64,000 bases of DNA from JAJEFO01 sp009843725 (GTDB lineage: Bacteria; Pseudomonadota; Alphaproteobacteria; Rhodobacterales; Rhodobacteraceae), in contig CBDEUJ010000005.1 of NCBI GenBank assembly GCA_965243215.1, forward strand, positions 1,364,001 to 1,428,000, read 5' to 3'. How positions within the stretch are numbered: the stretch's first letter is position 1; each line of letters opens with the position of its first letter. The position numbers were made by a program, and so were the translations under genes. Positions 51,816 through 61,101 of the stretch are shown here, in pieces. Below the pieces are notes generated by a model. The model was not told where the DNA came from. It saw nothing but the letters and a program-made list of their open reading frames with translations, and made no database searches.

Positions 51816-53083
51816 GACTTCCCTCCAGCTGATGGCGACGCCCAGGCCAGCCAGACCGCCGCCGTCCAGGTGAATGTTCCCCCGCCGGCAGGTGCGCCGG
51901 ACATGGGATCGAAATACTCGGCGAAGCCGTGCGACGCGATGAGCGCCCGGGTGACTTCCCGCAGGCGCCTTGCTTGGGCAAGATGGCCCGTTTCCGCGAG
52001 GCCGCGAGCAATCATCGCGTTCATGATTGCCCAGGTCGGCCCTCGCCAATAGCGCCTGGGTTCGAAACCTCGGGACGTCGCGTCCTGGCTCGGCACCGGG
52101 TAGCGACACACCTCGAAGGCCCTGTCGAGCGCGCCCAGCATCCATGCGTCGTCAAGACCGCCGTACCAGCACAGGAATGACGCATTTGACAGGTTGCCCG
52201 TGCGCGTCCCTGCATTCAGGTTGACGGCGTCGAACATGCCAAGTTCGGGGTTCTTGAGCCAATTGGCACCGCCTTCGAGACGAGCAGTCCAGGTTTCGAA
52301 TTCGGAGATGTCCTCGCCAAGTTCGGCGCCCAGGGCCGCCAGGTCACGATTGGCCCTCAAGAGGATGAAGGTCATCGTCGGATCAGCGACGCGAAACGGC
52401 ATGTCGCGGGCGAGCGCGGCATCGTCCCAGCCAAGCCGCCTTCCGCGCTTCACCAGCCAGACGTATCGATCATAGTCTTCCTTGGTCGGACGCATGTCGA
52501 GAGCGACGTGCGACGTGTCGCGACGCGCGTAATCGCCGACCCCCACGGGATCGATCGCGGCCATGGCTTCGTCCCAGTCAAGGCAATTGTCCCTGCCCGC
52601 CTCCCAGGGATGCGTGACGAAGACCGCGCCGTGACTGTCGGTGCGCCACTCCATGAACCAGCGGTGCCAGGCCTTCAGCCTCGGGAACTGAACTCGCAGC
52701 CAAGCCTCTCCTCCGGGACGGTCCGCCTCCCAGATGTCACGCACCACCGTCGCCGCAACGGGAGGCTGGCTGATGCCTGAGGAAGGAACCGGTCCCCTGC
52801 CCTTGCCCCAGATCTCGGGGCCCGGAAAGTACCCGGGATCGCGTTCGTGGAAGAGTATGTGCGGCACCATCCCGCTGGCCCACTGGCCGGCAAGCAACGT
52901 GTCGATCTCGGTGCGGGCCCGCTCAATGTCAAACGCCGCGAAACCCAGCGCGGCAAACGCCGAGTCCCAGTTCCATTGATACGGGTAGAGGCCAGCGGTC
53001 GGCACGGTGTATCCGCCCCGGTCATTGCCGCGGAGGATTGCGCGCGCGTGCTCGTCATGCGCAATATGGTCTTGCCCCGTCAT
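51803..53083 (-). CDS. MGH1-like glycoside hydrolase (GH63-type (alpha/alpha)6 barrel)
   Basis: 426 residues. YPYQWNWDSAFAALGF, HPWEAGRDNCLDWD, FEPRRYWRGPTWAIMNAM and FAEYFDPMSGAPAGGGTFTWTAAVWL are the conserved blocks of GH63-like mannosylglycerate/glucosylglycerate hydrolases. The acid residues in DNCLDWD and in EYFDPMSG are the likely catalytic area. No signal peptide, so it acts on imported sugar in the cytoplasm. A compatible solute such as glucosylglycerate or a related glucoside is inferred as substrate. It overlaps both neighbours. Confidence 0.82.
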   Translation of the reverse strand: MTGQDHIAHDEHARAILRGNDRGGYTVPTAGLYPYQWNWDSAFAALGFAAFDIERARTEIDTLLAGQWASGMVPHILFHERDPGYFPGPEIWGKGRGPVPSSGISQPPVAATVVRDIWEADRPGGEAWLRVQFPRLKAWHRWFMEWRTDSHGAVFVTHPWEAGRDNCLDWDEAMAAIDPVGVGDYARRDTSHVALDMRPTKEDYDRYVWLVKRGRRLGWDDAALARDMPFRVADPTMTFILLRANRDLAALGAELGEDISEFETWTARLEGGANWLKNPELGMFDAVNLNAGTRTGNLSNASFLCWYGGLDDAWMLGALDRAFEVCRYPVPSQDATSRGFEPRRYWRGPTWAIMNAMIARGLAETGHLAQARRLREVTRALIASHGFAEYFDPMSGAPAGGGTFTWTAAVWLAWASPSAGGKSWAR

Positions 53084-54312
53084 CCCTTGACCGATCCGGC
53101 CGTCAGGCCCTTCGTCATGAACCGCTCCAGCCCGAGGAACAGCGTCATGATCGGCACCGTCGAAATCACGGCGCCAGCCATCAGGTGCTGTCGCGGGACT
53201 TCCGAACTGTCCAGTGACGCGATGCCGCGAGTCAGGGTGAACTTGGACGGGTCGTCGAGCAGCATGAAGGCGAGGAGGAACTCGTTCCAGGCAATCATGA
53301 AGACATAGAGGCTGACGCTCGCCAGCGCCGGCAGCGCAAGGGGCAGCGTGATCTTCCAGATCACCTGCAACCGGTTCAGGCCGTCCATCAGCCCCGCTTC
53401 CTCGACCTCAGCCGGCAGCCCCCTGAAGTATCCCTGCAGCATGTAGAGAGCCACCGGAATAGTCGTGACCGGGTAGATCAGCAGAATTCCGATGACCGTG
53501 TTCCGGAGGCCCGCCATCGAGAACGCGATGTAAATCGGAAGGGCCAGCACGATCATCGGCACCATGTAGATGAGCAGGATCGACCGGGAGAACGCCTTCT
53601 GCCCCTTGAACCTGAGGCGCGCCACCGCGTAGGCGCCGGGCACGGAGAACAGCAGCGTCAGAAGGACGGTGATCACCGAGATGTAGAATGAGGTCCAGAG
53701 ATAGCTCCCGAAATTGAAGTCGACGAAGAGCTCCTGATAGCTCCGAAGCAGCTCCCAGCCCTTGGAGAGGTCTATCGTGAAGTCCAGCGGGTTCTGTAGA
53801 AGCTCCGACTGGTTCTTCAGGCTTGTCATCACCATGACATAAAACGGAACCGCGACGATCGCGGTGAAGAAGACGTAGCCGAAACCGGTCAGGAACCTGA
53901 TCACGGCCTCCTCGAATTCATGCCTTGTGGCACGGCCGGGCGGAAGCGGGCGCAACATCGCCTGCACGGGCCATACGGAAGCCAGAACGAAAATCACCCA
54001 GGCGAGCGCCACGGCAAAGACGGGCGTCGCGGCTTCCGCCGCCACGATCGCCGAGCCGGCAAGCAGGATCGCAAGTGCGGGAACTGCGGCAAGCAGGCCT
54101 GCCCTCACGAGCCGCGGCGCGAGTTCGCGGCCGCCGGCGGGGAGCACGGCATATCCAAGCCAGAAGCCCAGTGCCGCGCAGGGAATCAACGCCGGCTTCA
54201 ACCCCTCGCCAGTCAGGAAACTGACGGTGATGCAGGCAACGATGGCCATCACGGGAGCCCAGAGAGCGCCGATGAGCGGCCCCGCCACGTATCCGTATCT
54301 CAACGCGGACAT
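53080..54312 (-). CDS. ABC sugar permease (MalG type) with extended N-terminus
   Basis: 410 residues. The MalG-like core (from about 140) ends with the EAA loop EEAGLMDGLNRLQVIWKITLPLALP and six membrane helices. Ahead of it are about 130 extra residues with three or four more hydrophobic segments, longer than the roughly 280 residues usual for the family. Its stop overlaps the hydrolase start by 4 bases. It forms the translocation pore with the MalF-type permease. Confidence 0.88.
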   Translation of the reverse strand: MSALRYGYVAGPLIGALWAPVMAIVACITVSFLTGEGLKPALIPCAALGFWLGYAVLPAGGRELAPRLVRAGLLAAVPALAILLAGSAIVAAEAATPVFAVALAWVIFVLASVWPVQAMLRPLPPGRATRHEFEEAVIRFLTGFGYVFFTAIVAVPFYVMVMTSLKNQSELLQNPLDFTIDLSKGWELLRSYQELFVDFNFGSYLWTSFYISVITVLLTLLFSVPGAYAVARLRFKGQKAFSRSILLIYMVPMIVLALPIYIAFSMAGLRNTVIGILLIYPVTTIPVALYMLQGYFRGLPAEVEEAGLMDGLNRLQVIWKITLPLALPALASVSLYVFMIAWNEFLLAFMLLDDPSKFTLTRGIASLDSSEVPRQHLMAGAVISTVPIMTLFLGLERFMTKGLTAGSVKG

Positions 54313-54424
54313 GGCCTGCCTACCGAACTGCGCATGCCATCGAGCCGTTGCAAGGGACGTGTTCCCGCGGTCCCGAAAGTTGCGGCCATCGAGGGCATCC
54401 CGGCTCGCGTGCTCGGCAATCCTC

Positions 54425-55666
54425 TCACAGGCCTTCCTCCTGGCTCATCGTGCGGAAGAAGACGTAGGCGAACAGGAGCAGGCAGAAGAAGATCACGACA
54501 GCGACGGCGGCCCCGGCACCGATGTTGGATACCGCGAATGCCTGCTCGTACACGTTGACCGTCAGCGTCCGCGTTCCCGCATTCCCGCCGGTCAGAAGAA
54601 AGATGTCGTCGAACTTGTTGAAGGTCCAGATGAAGCGCAGCAGGAACAGGACCGAGAGGATGCCGAGAAGTTGCGGCAGGCCCAGATACCAGAATTTCTG
54701 GAACGGTGACGCGCCGTCCATGTCGGCCGCCTCGTACATGTCCGAATCGATTGACTGCATCCGTGCAAGAATGAAGAGGAAAGACAGCGGGAAGTACCGC
54801 CAGATCTCGAAGACCGTCACCATGATCAGGGCAAGCGGCCGGTCTCCGAAGAAATTGATCTTCTCGTCGACGACATCCATCTGCACGAGGAGTTCGTTGA
54901 CCGATCCCGAAAACGGATCCAGCAGTATGACCCAGGCGAATGCGACGGCGATGACCGGCGCCACATAGGGAAAGAGGTACAGGCCGCGCAGCACGCCCTG
55001 CCCTCGGAATTCCTTGTTGAGAAGCATGGCCGCAAAGAGCCCGACAACCAAAGCGCCCACGGTTCCGAACACCGTGTAGAACAAGGTCGCGCCAAGGACG
55101 CCCCAGAACTCCTCGCCATCGAGTATCTTGGCAAAGTTGGACAGCGTGAACTCAAGGTTCGTGAGAATGTTCTTGCCCGTGCCCGTCATGGCGGGCTCCG
55201 ACTCTTCAATGGCGGCTTCAGCGACCGCTTCGTCACCGTCCAGGGTCACGAACACCGAAATGCGATCCCGCGCGCCGCCCTGCATGTCGCCGAGGCTGCA
55301 GTTGATCCGGTCACCCGAAACTTCGCATCGCTCATCCAGCTCCCTCACGGTGACGCCGCCCGGCAGGACGTCACTCAACGTGACGCCGTTGATGACTTCC
55401 GACTGCGAGGAGTTCCGTACCCGATATTCGATCCTGAGCTCTTCGCCGGCACCCCTCAACGCCTCCCGGACGACCGGGGCCGGCGGCCGCAAGTCGGCAA
55501 GGCCGATCGGCTTGAAGCTGATCCAGAAGATCGCGAGCAGCGGCAGGACAACGACGGCAGAGACAATGGCTATGGTCGGAAACAGCAGCGACCAGGCAAG
55601 CCGGACTTCGCGCTTCTGGAGCGGCCCTATCGTTCGTGGCGGTCCCGAGGTTGCGGATTCGCTCAT
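54425..55666 (-). CDS. ABC sugar permease (MalF type) with DUF11-like periplasmic domain
   Basis: 413 residues. TM1 is near 24-51. A periplasmic loop (52-170) contains a beta-rich insertion (about 75-143): LRIEYRVRNSSQSEVINGVTLSDVLPGGVTV, then CEVSGDRINCSLGDM and RDRISVFVTLDG, which closely follows the DUF11/Ig-like repeat pattern. Five more membrane helices and the EAA loop (AADMDGASPFQKFWYLGLPQLL) follow. The ATG at 55666 is preceded by a frame open further upstream, which is not protein-like. It pairs with the MalG-type permease. Confidence 0.87.
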   Translation of the reverse strand: MSESATSGPPRTIGPLQKREVRLAWSLLFPTIAIVSAVVVLPLLAIFWISFKPIGLADLRPPAPVVREALRGAGEELRIEYRVRNSSQSEVINGVTLSDVLPGGVTVRELDERCEVSGDRINCSLGDMQGGARDRISVFVTLDGDEAVAEAAIEESEPAMTGTGKNILTNLEFTLSNFAKILDGEEFWGVLGATLFYTVFGTVGALVVGLFAAMLLNKEFRGQGVLRGLYLFPYVAPVIAVAFAWVILLDPFSGSVNELLVQMDVVDEKINFFGDRPLALIMVTVFEIWRYFPLSFLFILARMQSIDSDMYEAADMDGASPFQKFWYLGLPQLLGILSVLFLLRFIWTFNKFDDIFLLTGGNAGTRTLTVNVYEQAFAVSNIGAGAAVAVVIFFCLLLFAYVFFRTMSQEEGL

Positions 55667-55690
55667 GGTGCCATTCTTCCGGTATCTTGC

Positions 55691-55719
55691 GGCGGCCCCG
55701 TAGGTCTGGCGGGGCCGCC
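55691..55719 (-). terminator. Hairpin between binding-protein and permease genes
   Basis: A perfect 10-bp stem (GGCGGCCCCG 55691-55700 and CGGGGCCGCC 55710-55719) around a 9-base loop lies just downstream of the binding-protein stop. There is no T-run. Position and stability fit an mRNA-protecting or attenuating element that raises binding-protein over permease levels. Confidence 0.65.
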
Positions 55720-55727
55720 GGCCTGGC

Positions 55728-57086
55728 TCAGTTGATTGACGCGAGTTCTTCGTTGAGCGCCTTGACGGCGTCGGCCGCACCGATTTCCCCGTCGAAGTAG
55801 CGGCGGAAGACACGGTTTATCGCCTGGCTGTTGATGATCTTCGACGCCAAGGCAAGCTGGCCCTCGGCGACGCCCCAGCGCTGGCCGACGTCAAGGCCGC
55901 CGACGATCTCGTCGATCATGTCCTGCGGATAGATCTCGCCCAGCGGCGCCTTTCGGTCGACGCCCACGTCAAGCATTGCCCAGGCTTCCACGAATTCGGT
56001 CGACCCGGCAGAACTGCCGCGGCGAATCGGGAACTTGCCTTCCGGTGCAATGGCCAAGGTCGAAGTGTAGCCGTCGTTCATCGAGTATTCGATGAACTTC
56101 TGCGCCTCGTCGATGTCGGCGTCGGCGGTGATCCCAAAATAGCGCGCGTCGGCCCAGGCCGCGCCGTCAGGGTTCGACGGACCAGCAAAATTGGTGACGA
56201 TGCCGGCTTTCGAGGCAAGCTCGCGTGTCATCGGGTCATCGTTGATGGTCGGCGGCGCGCTGTCGCGAAGGCCAGCCATCTCGTCCAGGATGAAGGGCGA
56301 CCAGATGATCATCGCCGTCTGGCCGGCAAAGAAGACCGTCCGCGCCTGATCCCAGAAGAGTTCGCCCGGAGGCGAGGCTTCGGCGATGGCCTTGTAGAAC
56401 TCCAGCGCCTCCACGGTCCTTGCTTCGTCGAATCCGGTGAAGCCGCTCGAATCCACGGGCGATGCGCCGTTGGCCAAAAGGATGTGCTCGAGCACCTGGC
56501 CCATGTAGCCCTCGTCCACCTTTGTCGGCGCGACGAAGCCGAACATCTCCGGCGGGTTGTGCAGCTTCTCGATGGCCGCAATCACGTTTGCATATGAGGT
56601 CGGCGGCTCAAGGCCGTTCTCCTCGAAGAGGTCGCGGCGATAGACCACCATCTGCGTCCAGCCGTCGACCGGCACGGCGACGACGTTGCCGTCGGACATC
56701 GCCATGTTCAGCGGTCCGGGAGCGAAAGTGCCCACTCCCAGTGCCTCGACCACTTCGTTGGCCGCCTCGGGATCAAGGATGCCGGCTTCGGTCCAGGGCA
56801 GCGCGTACTGAAGCGGGTGGTAGATGACGTCCGGCAGGTCGCCTGCCGCGAACGCGGCGGTGGCCCGGGTGCCGAGATCCTTTTCCTCTACCGGGATGAC
56901 CTCGACGCCAATGCCCGTTTCGGCCATGAAGGCGTCAGCCATCATCTGCTGGCGTTCCAGGCGCGCCGGCTGGGTCTCCGTGGTCCAGAAACGGATGTCG
57001 GCCGAGGCGGACGTCGCGCCAAGCACAAGGCCAAGAGCGGCGGCTGCCATCAATCCGGCACCCGGACGGTGAAGTTTGCAAGTCAT
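55728..57086 (-). CDS. ABC sugar-binding protein (MalE type)
   Basis: 452 residues with a Sec signal peptide (cleavage near SASA, about 30). The family 1 pattern includes FMAETGIGVEVIPVEEKDLGTRATAAFAAGDLPDVIYH in part, and WTQMVVYRRDLFEENGLEPPTSY. It delivers a sugar or sugar-derived solute to the MalF/MalG permeases. The ATG at 57086 has an AAAGGAGGAAACC site; a GTG-frame extension upstream is unlikely. It follows the LacI gene by 29 bases. Confidence 0.93.
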   Translation of the reverse strand: MTCKLHRPGAGLMAAAALGLVLGATSASADIRFWTTETQPARLERQQMMADAFMAETGIGVEVIPVEEKDLGTRATAAFAAGDLPDVIYHPLQYALPWTEAGILDPEAANEVVEALGVGTFAPGPLNMAMSDGNVVAVPVDGWTQMVVYRRDLFEENGLEPPTSYANVIAAIEKLHNPPEMFGFVAPTKVDEGYMGQVLEHILLANGASPVDSSGFTGFDEARTVEALEFYKAIAEASPPGELFWDQARTVFFAGQTAMIIWSPFILDEMAGLRDSAPPTINDDPMTRELASKAGIVTNFAGPSNPDGAAWADARYFGITADADIDEAQKFIEYSMNDGYTSTLAIAPEGKFPIRRGSSAGSTEFVEAWAMLDVGVDRKAPLGEIYPQDMIDEIVGGLDVGQRWGVAEGQLALASKIINSQAINRVFRRYFDGEIGAADAVKALNEELASIN

Positions 57087-57115
57087 GGTTTCCTCCTTTG
57101 GTGTCATGTTGAAGT

Positions 57116-58186
57116 TCACGTAATTCCCGCCGCAGCTGCGCGGCCGGCAATTTCTTCGCTTGTCATTGCAGGCGGCCCGTCCGAGCCGCCTGGCTGCAGT
57201 TTGGCCAGCGCGGTCTCGCGCAGGCTTTCGGGATCCTCTCCCCTGATGCGGCGGATCAGGAAGTGCGCCAGGCGCTCGCCGGCCATCCGGCTGTCAACGC
57301 TGAACGTTGTCAGGGGCGGGTTGGCCCAGCAGCCTTCCGGAATGCCGTCATAGCTGATGACCGACAGGTCGCTGCCGATCGCGAGACCCGCGGACTGCGC
57401 TGCGTCATATGCACCAAGCGCCGCGAGATCCACCGCGAAGACAATGGCCGTGGGCGGGACGGCCGCGCCAAGAAGGCGGCGTGTCGCATCGCTTCCGGCA
57501 TCGCGGGACATTGCCTCGCCGACAATCAGCATTTCGTCCAAGGCCAGGCCCGCATCGGCCATGCCGGCGCGAAACCCTTCCTCGCGCAGGCGGCTGAAAT
57601 TGTAGGCCGCCGCCCCGTTCACGAATCCAATCCGGCGATGCCCGTGCCCGGCGAGCCGGAGCACCGCGTCCCGCATGGCTTCCTCGCCGAGAATGTCGAA
57701 CCAGGCGCAGCGGTCCGGATCCCCGACCCTGCCATAGAGCACGAACGGGACGTCCAACTCCTTCAGGAGCTTCACCCGTGCGTCGTCGAATCGGGTCCGA
57801 GGCAATATGAATCCATCGGACTTGCGCTCTTCGACAAGCCGCCGGAGCGTCGAGAGCATTTCCTCGCCGCCCGCGGACGTCGCAACCGTCAGCGTCCAGA
57901 ACTCGGCGCTGGCGGCTCTTGTGATTCCAGCCAGGAAGTCGGAAAGGAAGGGCCGTTGCGCGCCCTTGATATCCGTCTGAAGAACCAGCCCAAGCGTTCG
58001 TGTCCGTCCGGTCCGCATGCCCTGGGCCTGCGCCAGGGGGCGATAGCCCATCGCCTCCGCCGTTCGCCTGACGCGGCGCCGTGTCGTCTCGGAAATGTCC
58101 GGATAGTCGTTGAGCGCGCGGCTGACCGTGCCCTTGGTGATCCCAAGCGCGGACGCAACATCGGATATCCTGACCCGAGGCGACAT
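57116..58186 (-). CDS. LacI-family repressor of the sugar ABC operon
   Basis: 356 residues. The helix-turn-helix VRISDVASALGITKGTVSRALNDYP is at the N-terminus, followed by the hinge and an effector domain. The ATG at 58186 puts the motif where the family has it; ATG 58216 and GTG 58243 are alternative starts. It is the first gene of the unit with the binding protein, permeases, hydrolase and ATPase. A perfect operator-like palindrome lies 70 bases upstream, suggesting autoregulation lifted by the imported sugar. Confidence 0.9.
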   Translation of the reverse strand: MSPRVRISDVASALGITKGTVSRALNDYPDISETTRRRVRRTAEAMGYRPLAQAQGMRTGRTRTLGLVLQTDIKGAQRPFLSDFLAGITRAASAEFWTLTVATSAGGEEMLSTLRRLVEERKSDGFILPRTRFDDARVKLLKELDVPFVLYGRVGDPDRCAWFDILGEEAMRDAVLRLAGHGHRRIGFVNGAAAYNFSRLREEGFRAGMADAGLALDEMLIVGEAMSRDAGSDATRRLLGAAVPPTAIVFAVDLAALGAYDAAQSAGLAIGSDLSVISYDGIPEGCWANPPLTTFSVDSRMAGERLAHFLIRRIRGEDPESLRETALAKLQPGGSDGPPAMTSEEIAGRAAAAGIT

Positions 58187-58255
58187 CGGCAATATGGCGG
58201 TTTTCGCGTTCGGCATGACCAGGTCGCTGACCCTCCGAATCACGAGGATTGTCTA

Positions 58256-58269
58256 CGAAACCGGTTTCG
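58256..58269. promoter_or_regulatory. LacI-type operator CGAAACCGGTTTCG
   Basis: A 14-base perfect palindrome with the central CG and AAA/TTT arms typical of LacI-family operators. It lies upstream of the LacI-ABC operon on the side expected for its promoter. The assignment to the adjacent repressor is an inference. Confidence 0.7.
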
Positions 58270-58448
58270 GCAAGTAGAAATTCTCAATGACTGCGGTTTT
58301 TTGGCCAAATCGAACTGAATCACCAGAATCAGGGCCACTCGGATGGCCCATCCTCCTACACCGTGTTTGAGCAAAGCCTGTAGCAGGATTGCTGATCCTG
58401 ACTGCGGAGCGGGTGTCGGATTCCATCCTCAGTTCGTCATTGCCTCGA

Positions 58449-61101
58449 TCAAAGCCGGAAGCCGGGCCGGACGCCCTTGGCAAGCCGTTCCTCGATGCCG
58501 TTCTCCAGGTCCGCCGCCACTTGCAGCACTTCCGTTGGCGCGCGAACACTCTCGCCCGTCCTTTGCCGCAGGGCGACGATCAACGGCTGCAATGCCTCCG
58601 ATTTCCTGTCGTCTTCGGCAAGCACTCCGACCAGGTCGTGTTCCGAAGCGCCTGTCGCGACCAGCTCCGGCACCAGGCGCAACATCTCCCCCATGGCAAT
58701 TTCGTGGTCAGGCAGAAACAAGGTATATGCGGCGCGGAACGCATCCATGGCGGGTCCGGACGCGCCATTTGCCGCAAGAGCCAGGGCGCGCGAGCCTTGC
58801 ACGTGCCAATCCAGCCACGTTCGCGTCTCTGCCAGGATTTTTTCGGAGCTGTCCTCGAGCCGGCGTGCGAAGTCGTCGCACGTCCTGAGCGCCTCGTCCG
58901 CCTTGCCCAGCTCCGCCAGCCTTCGGCTCTTGTGTCCCATGGCAACAAGCCCAAAGGACATCTCTGCCTCCCCACCAGCACCGTCGCTCCGCGCAATCAC
59001 TTCGTCGTAGGAGGCGATTTCCTGGTCGAACCCCAAACAAAGAGGCCCGGATTATCCACGCCGCAGTCACGTCCCTGCGGATCTCAGGGTGTTCGCTGTG
59101 GCCAAATCTCCTGATTGCCTCCTCGTAGATCGCCGCAGCGCCCCTGCTGTCGCCTTGACGCCCTTTCACCATCTCCGCCTTGAGCATCAGCGACCGTGCA
59201 ACCTGTACCTGGACGTCCTGGCTTTCGCTCTCCAGGTACCCCGACAGCACCTCGTCAAGCAAGGCGATCACGTGCCGGAAATTGCCCAGCTCGCTCTCTG
59301 CCTCCGCTTGCGAGAAAAGTGCCGCCACGGTCTCCTTCTGGAGCCACGTCGCGCCGCTTGCCGCGGACAGTTCGACGATCCTCCTGCTCTCCGATTTCGC
59401 CGCCTCGAGGTTGCCGCGCCTGAGATGCGCCACCGCCGCATTGAACGCCACCGCGCACAAACTGGACATCAGCGCTTCGTCCCGCGTGCCGCCGAACCGT
59501 TCGACAACCTCGTTCCCGATGGCGATCACCTGATCGAAGGCACCCAGCATGAGATGCGCGTTGCTTCTTGTATGCGCGAGGTATGCCCAGGTGTGCTCGC
59601 GTTCCCACTCCGTCTCTGAATCGAGCCATCCACGTGCAACATGCCGCTCGACGACTTCCAGGACCCGTTTCCAGTCCTTGGCGGTGGTGGCCGCCTCGAT
59701 GTCCTCGTACAGGCGGACCAAGGAGAGCATGAGCAGGGATTTGCCGACCTTGTCCGACACGAACTTCATGAAATCCCATTTCAAGCGCGATTCCGGATCG
59801 TCCCGCGACGGCCGTCTCTCCAGCGCACGATCCACCCCGGCGTGAATTGCGGTCGACTCCAGGGCGTCCATGAGCAACTGGTCCGAGAAGCGCCACACTT
59901 CGCCCACGTCGTAGAAGACCACCATGAACCGGATCAGGGCTTCCACCACCGCCGCGTCGTCGCGCTCGCGTCGCAGCTTGTAGTAGATGCTGAAGAGGCG
60001 TTCGGATGCAGCGTAGAGACGTTTCCTGCCGCCTCCGTCCGGTTCCACGATCACCGCGCCCCTGTCGATCAGTCGCCCGAGCATGGTCGACGCGACCCGG
60101 ACGTCCAGCCGCGCCCGCGCCGCGACCTCGCCGGTGCTCGAGGGCTGCCACAGATCGATCAGGGCGACGTAGACGCGCCGCTCGTTCTTCGGCAGCGCCT
60201 CCAGGTGGCTGCGGAAATACTCCGTGTGCTCGTCGACCAGGGCAACCAGCTCCTCCATGAGCTGGCGAAACGACCGATGCCGCGCAAAGGCCGCGATCAC
60301 CACCAGGAGCCTGGGGTTCCCGCCCGTCAGGATTTCCAGCGGCCTGATCTCCTGCCTGCCGAGGTCCTGCCCGCCCACGACCGTCCAGAGACGGCGACAC
60401 TCCTCGGTGGTCAGCGGCTGCAGGTGGACGATCCGGAACAGTTCGAAGAAGGGCTCGGCCGCATCCTCCAGGGCCTCGAAGCGGCTCGTGGCCGTGGCCA
60501 GCAGCATGACCTGGGGCTCGGACTGGAGCACGCCGCGCAGCTGCCACCCGAAATCATCGTCCACGGTCTCGCAGAGCGACTGCAGGTTCTCGACCATGAG
60601 CACGAGCCTGCGGCCGAGCCGGTCCGCGGCGTCGAGCACCGCCGCCCGGGCGATCCCCTCAAGTCCCGCTTCACGCCACCTGGCGGACAAGGCGCCATGA
60701 GTGTCCGACAGCTCCCGTGCAAGTTCGGGATGATCCGTCTCGATCTCACGGGCCAGGTGGAAGAGCGTCTCCAGCCAGAAGCCGGCGAGATCGTAGATCT
60801 CCTGGCTCTCCTCCATGAACCGGACGGGCAGCAGGTGCCTGGCGAACACCGGGTTCCCTCGCAGGCCCGCCGCCACGCGGGCGAGCAGCATGGTCTTTCC
60901 CCGGCCCCTAGGCGCGACCACCAGCACGTGCTGGCACGACGGGGCATCGATGTTGGTCCGCAGCACTTCGCTGACGATGCCGAACTCGTTCTGCCTGACC
61001 GCGAACTGCGCGATCACTTCCTCGTCGGATTGGAGCAACCCCGGATTGAACTTGCGTATCGGGCGCGCTCCGTTCCCCTCGGCGTCTTCCGTGCGGATCA
61101 C
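58449..61101 (-). CDS. STAND-type ATPase with winged helix and TPR array, frameshifted
   Basis: Two frames together make one 883-residue protein. Residues 1-690 or so (61101 down to about 59035) have Walker A APRGRGKT (63-70), a Walker B-like RLVLMVENL (165-173), a winged helix near 310-385 (RVYVALIDLWQPSSTGEVAAR) and TPR-like helices from about 480. The TPR region continues in the next frame (GFDQEIASYDEVIARS to the C-terminus, 58449). The switch falls at a run of four C (59031-59034 on plus); removing one base restores one reading frame. This is either a real disruption or a sequencing error. It starts in an ATGA overlap with the upstream ATPase gene. Such proteins are typically signal-sensing NTPases; function here is unknown. 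Confidence 0.75.
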
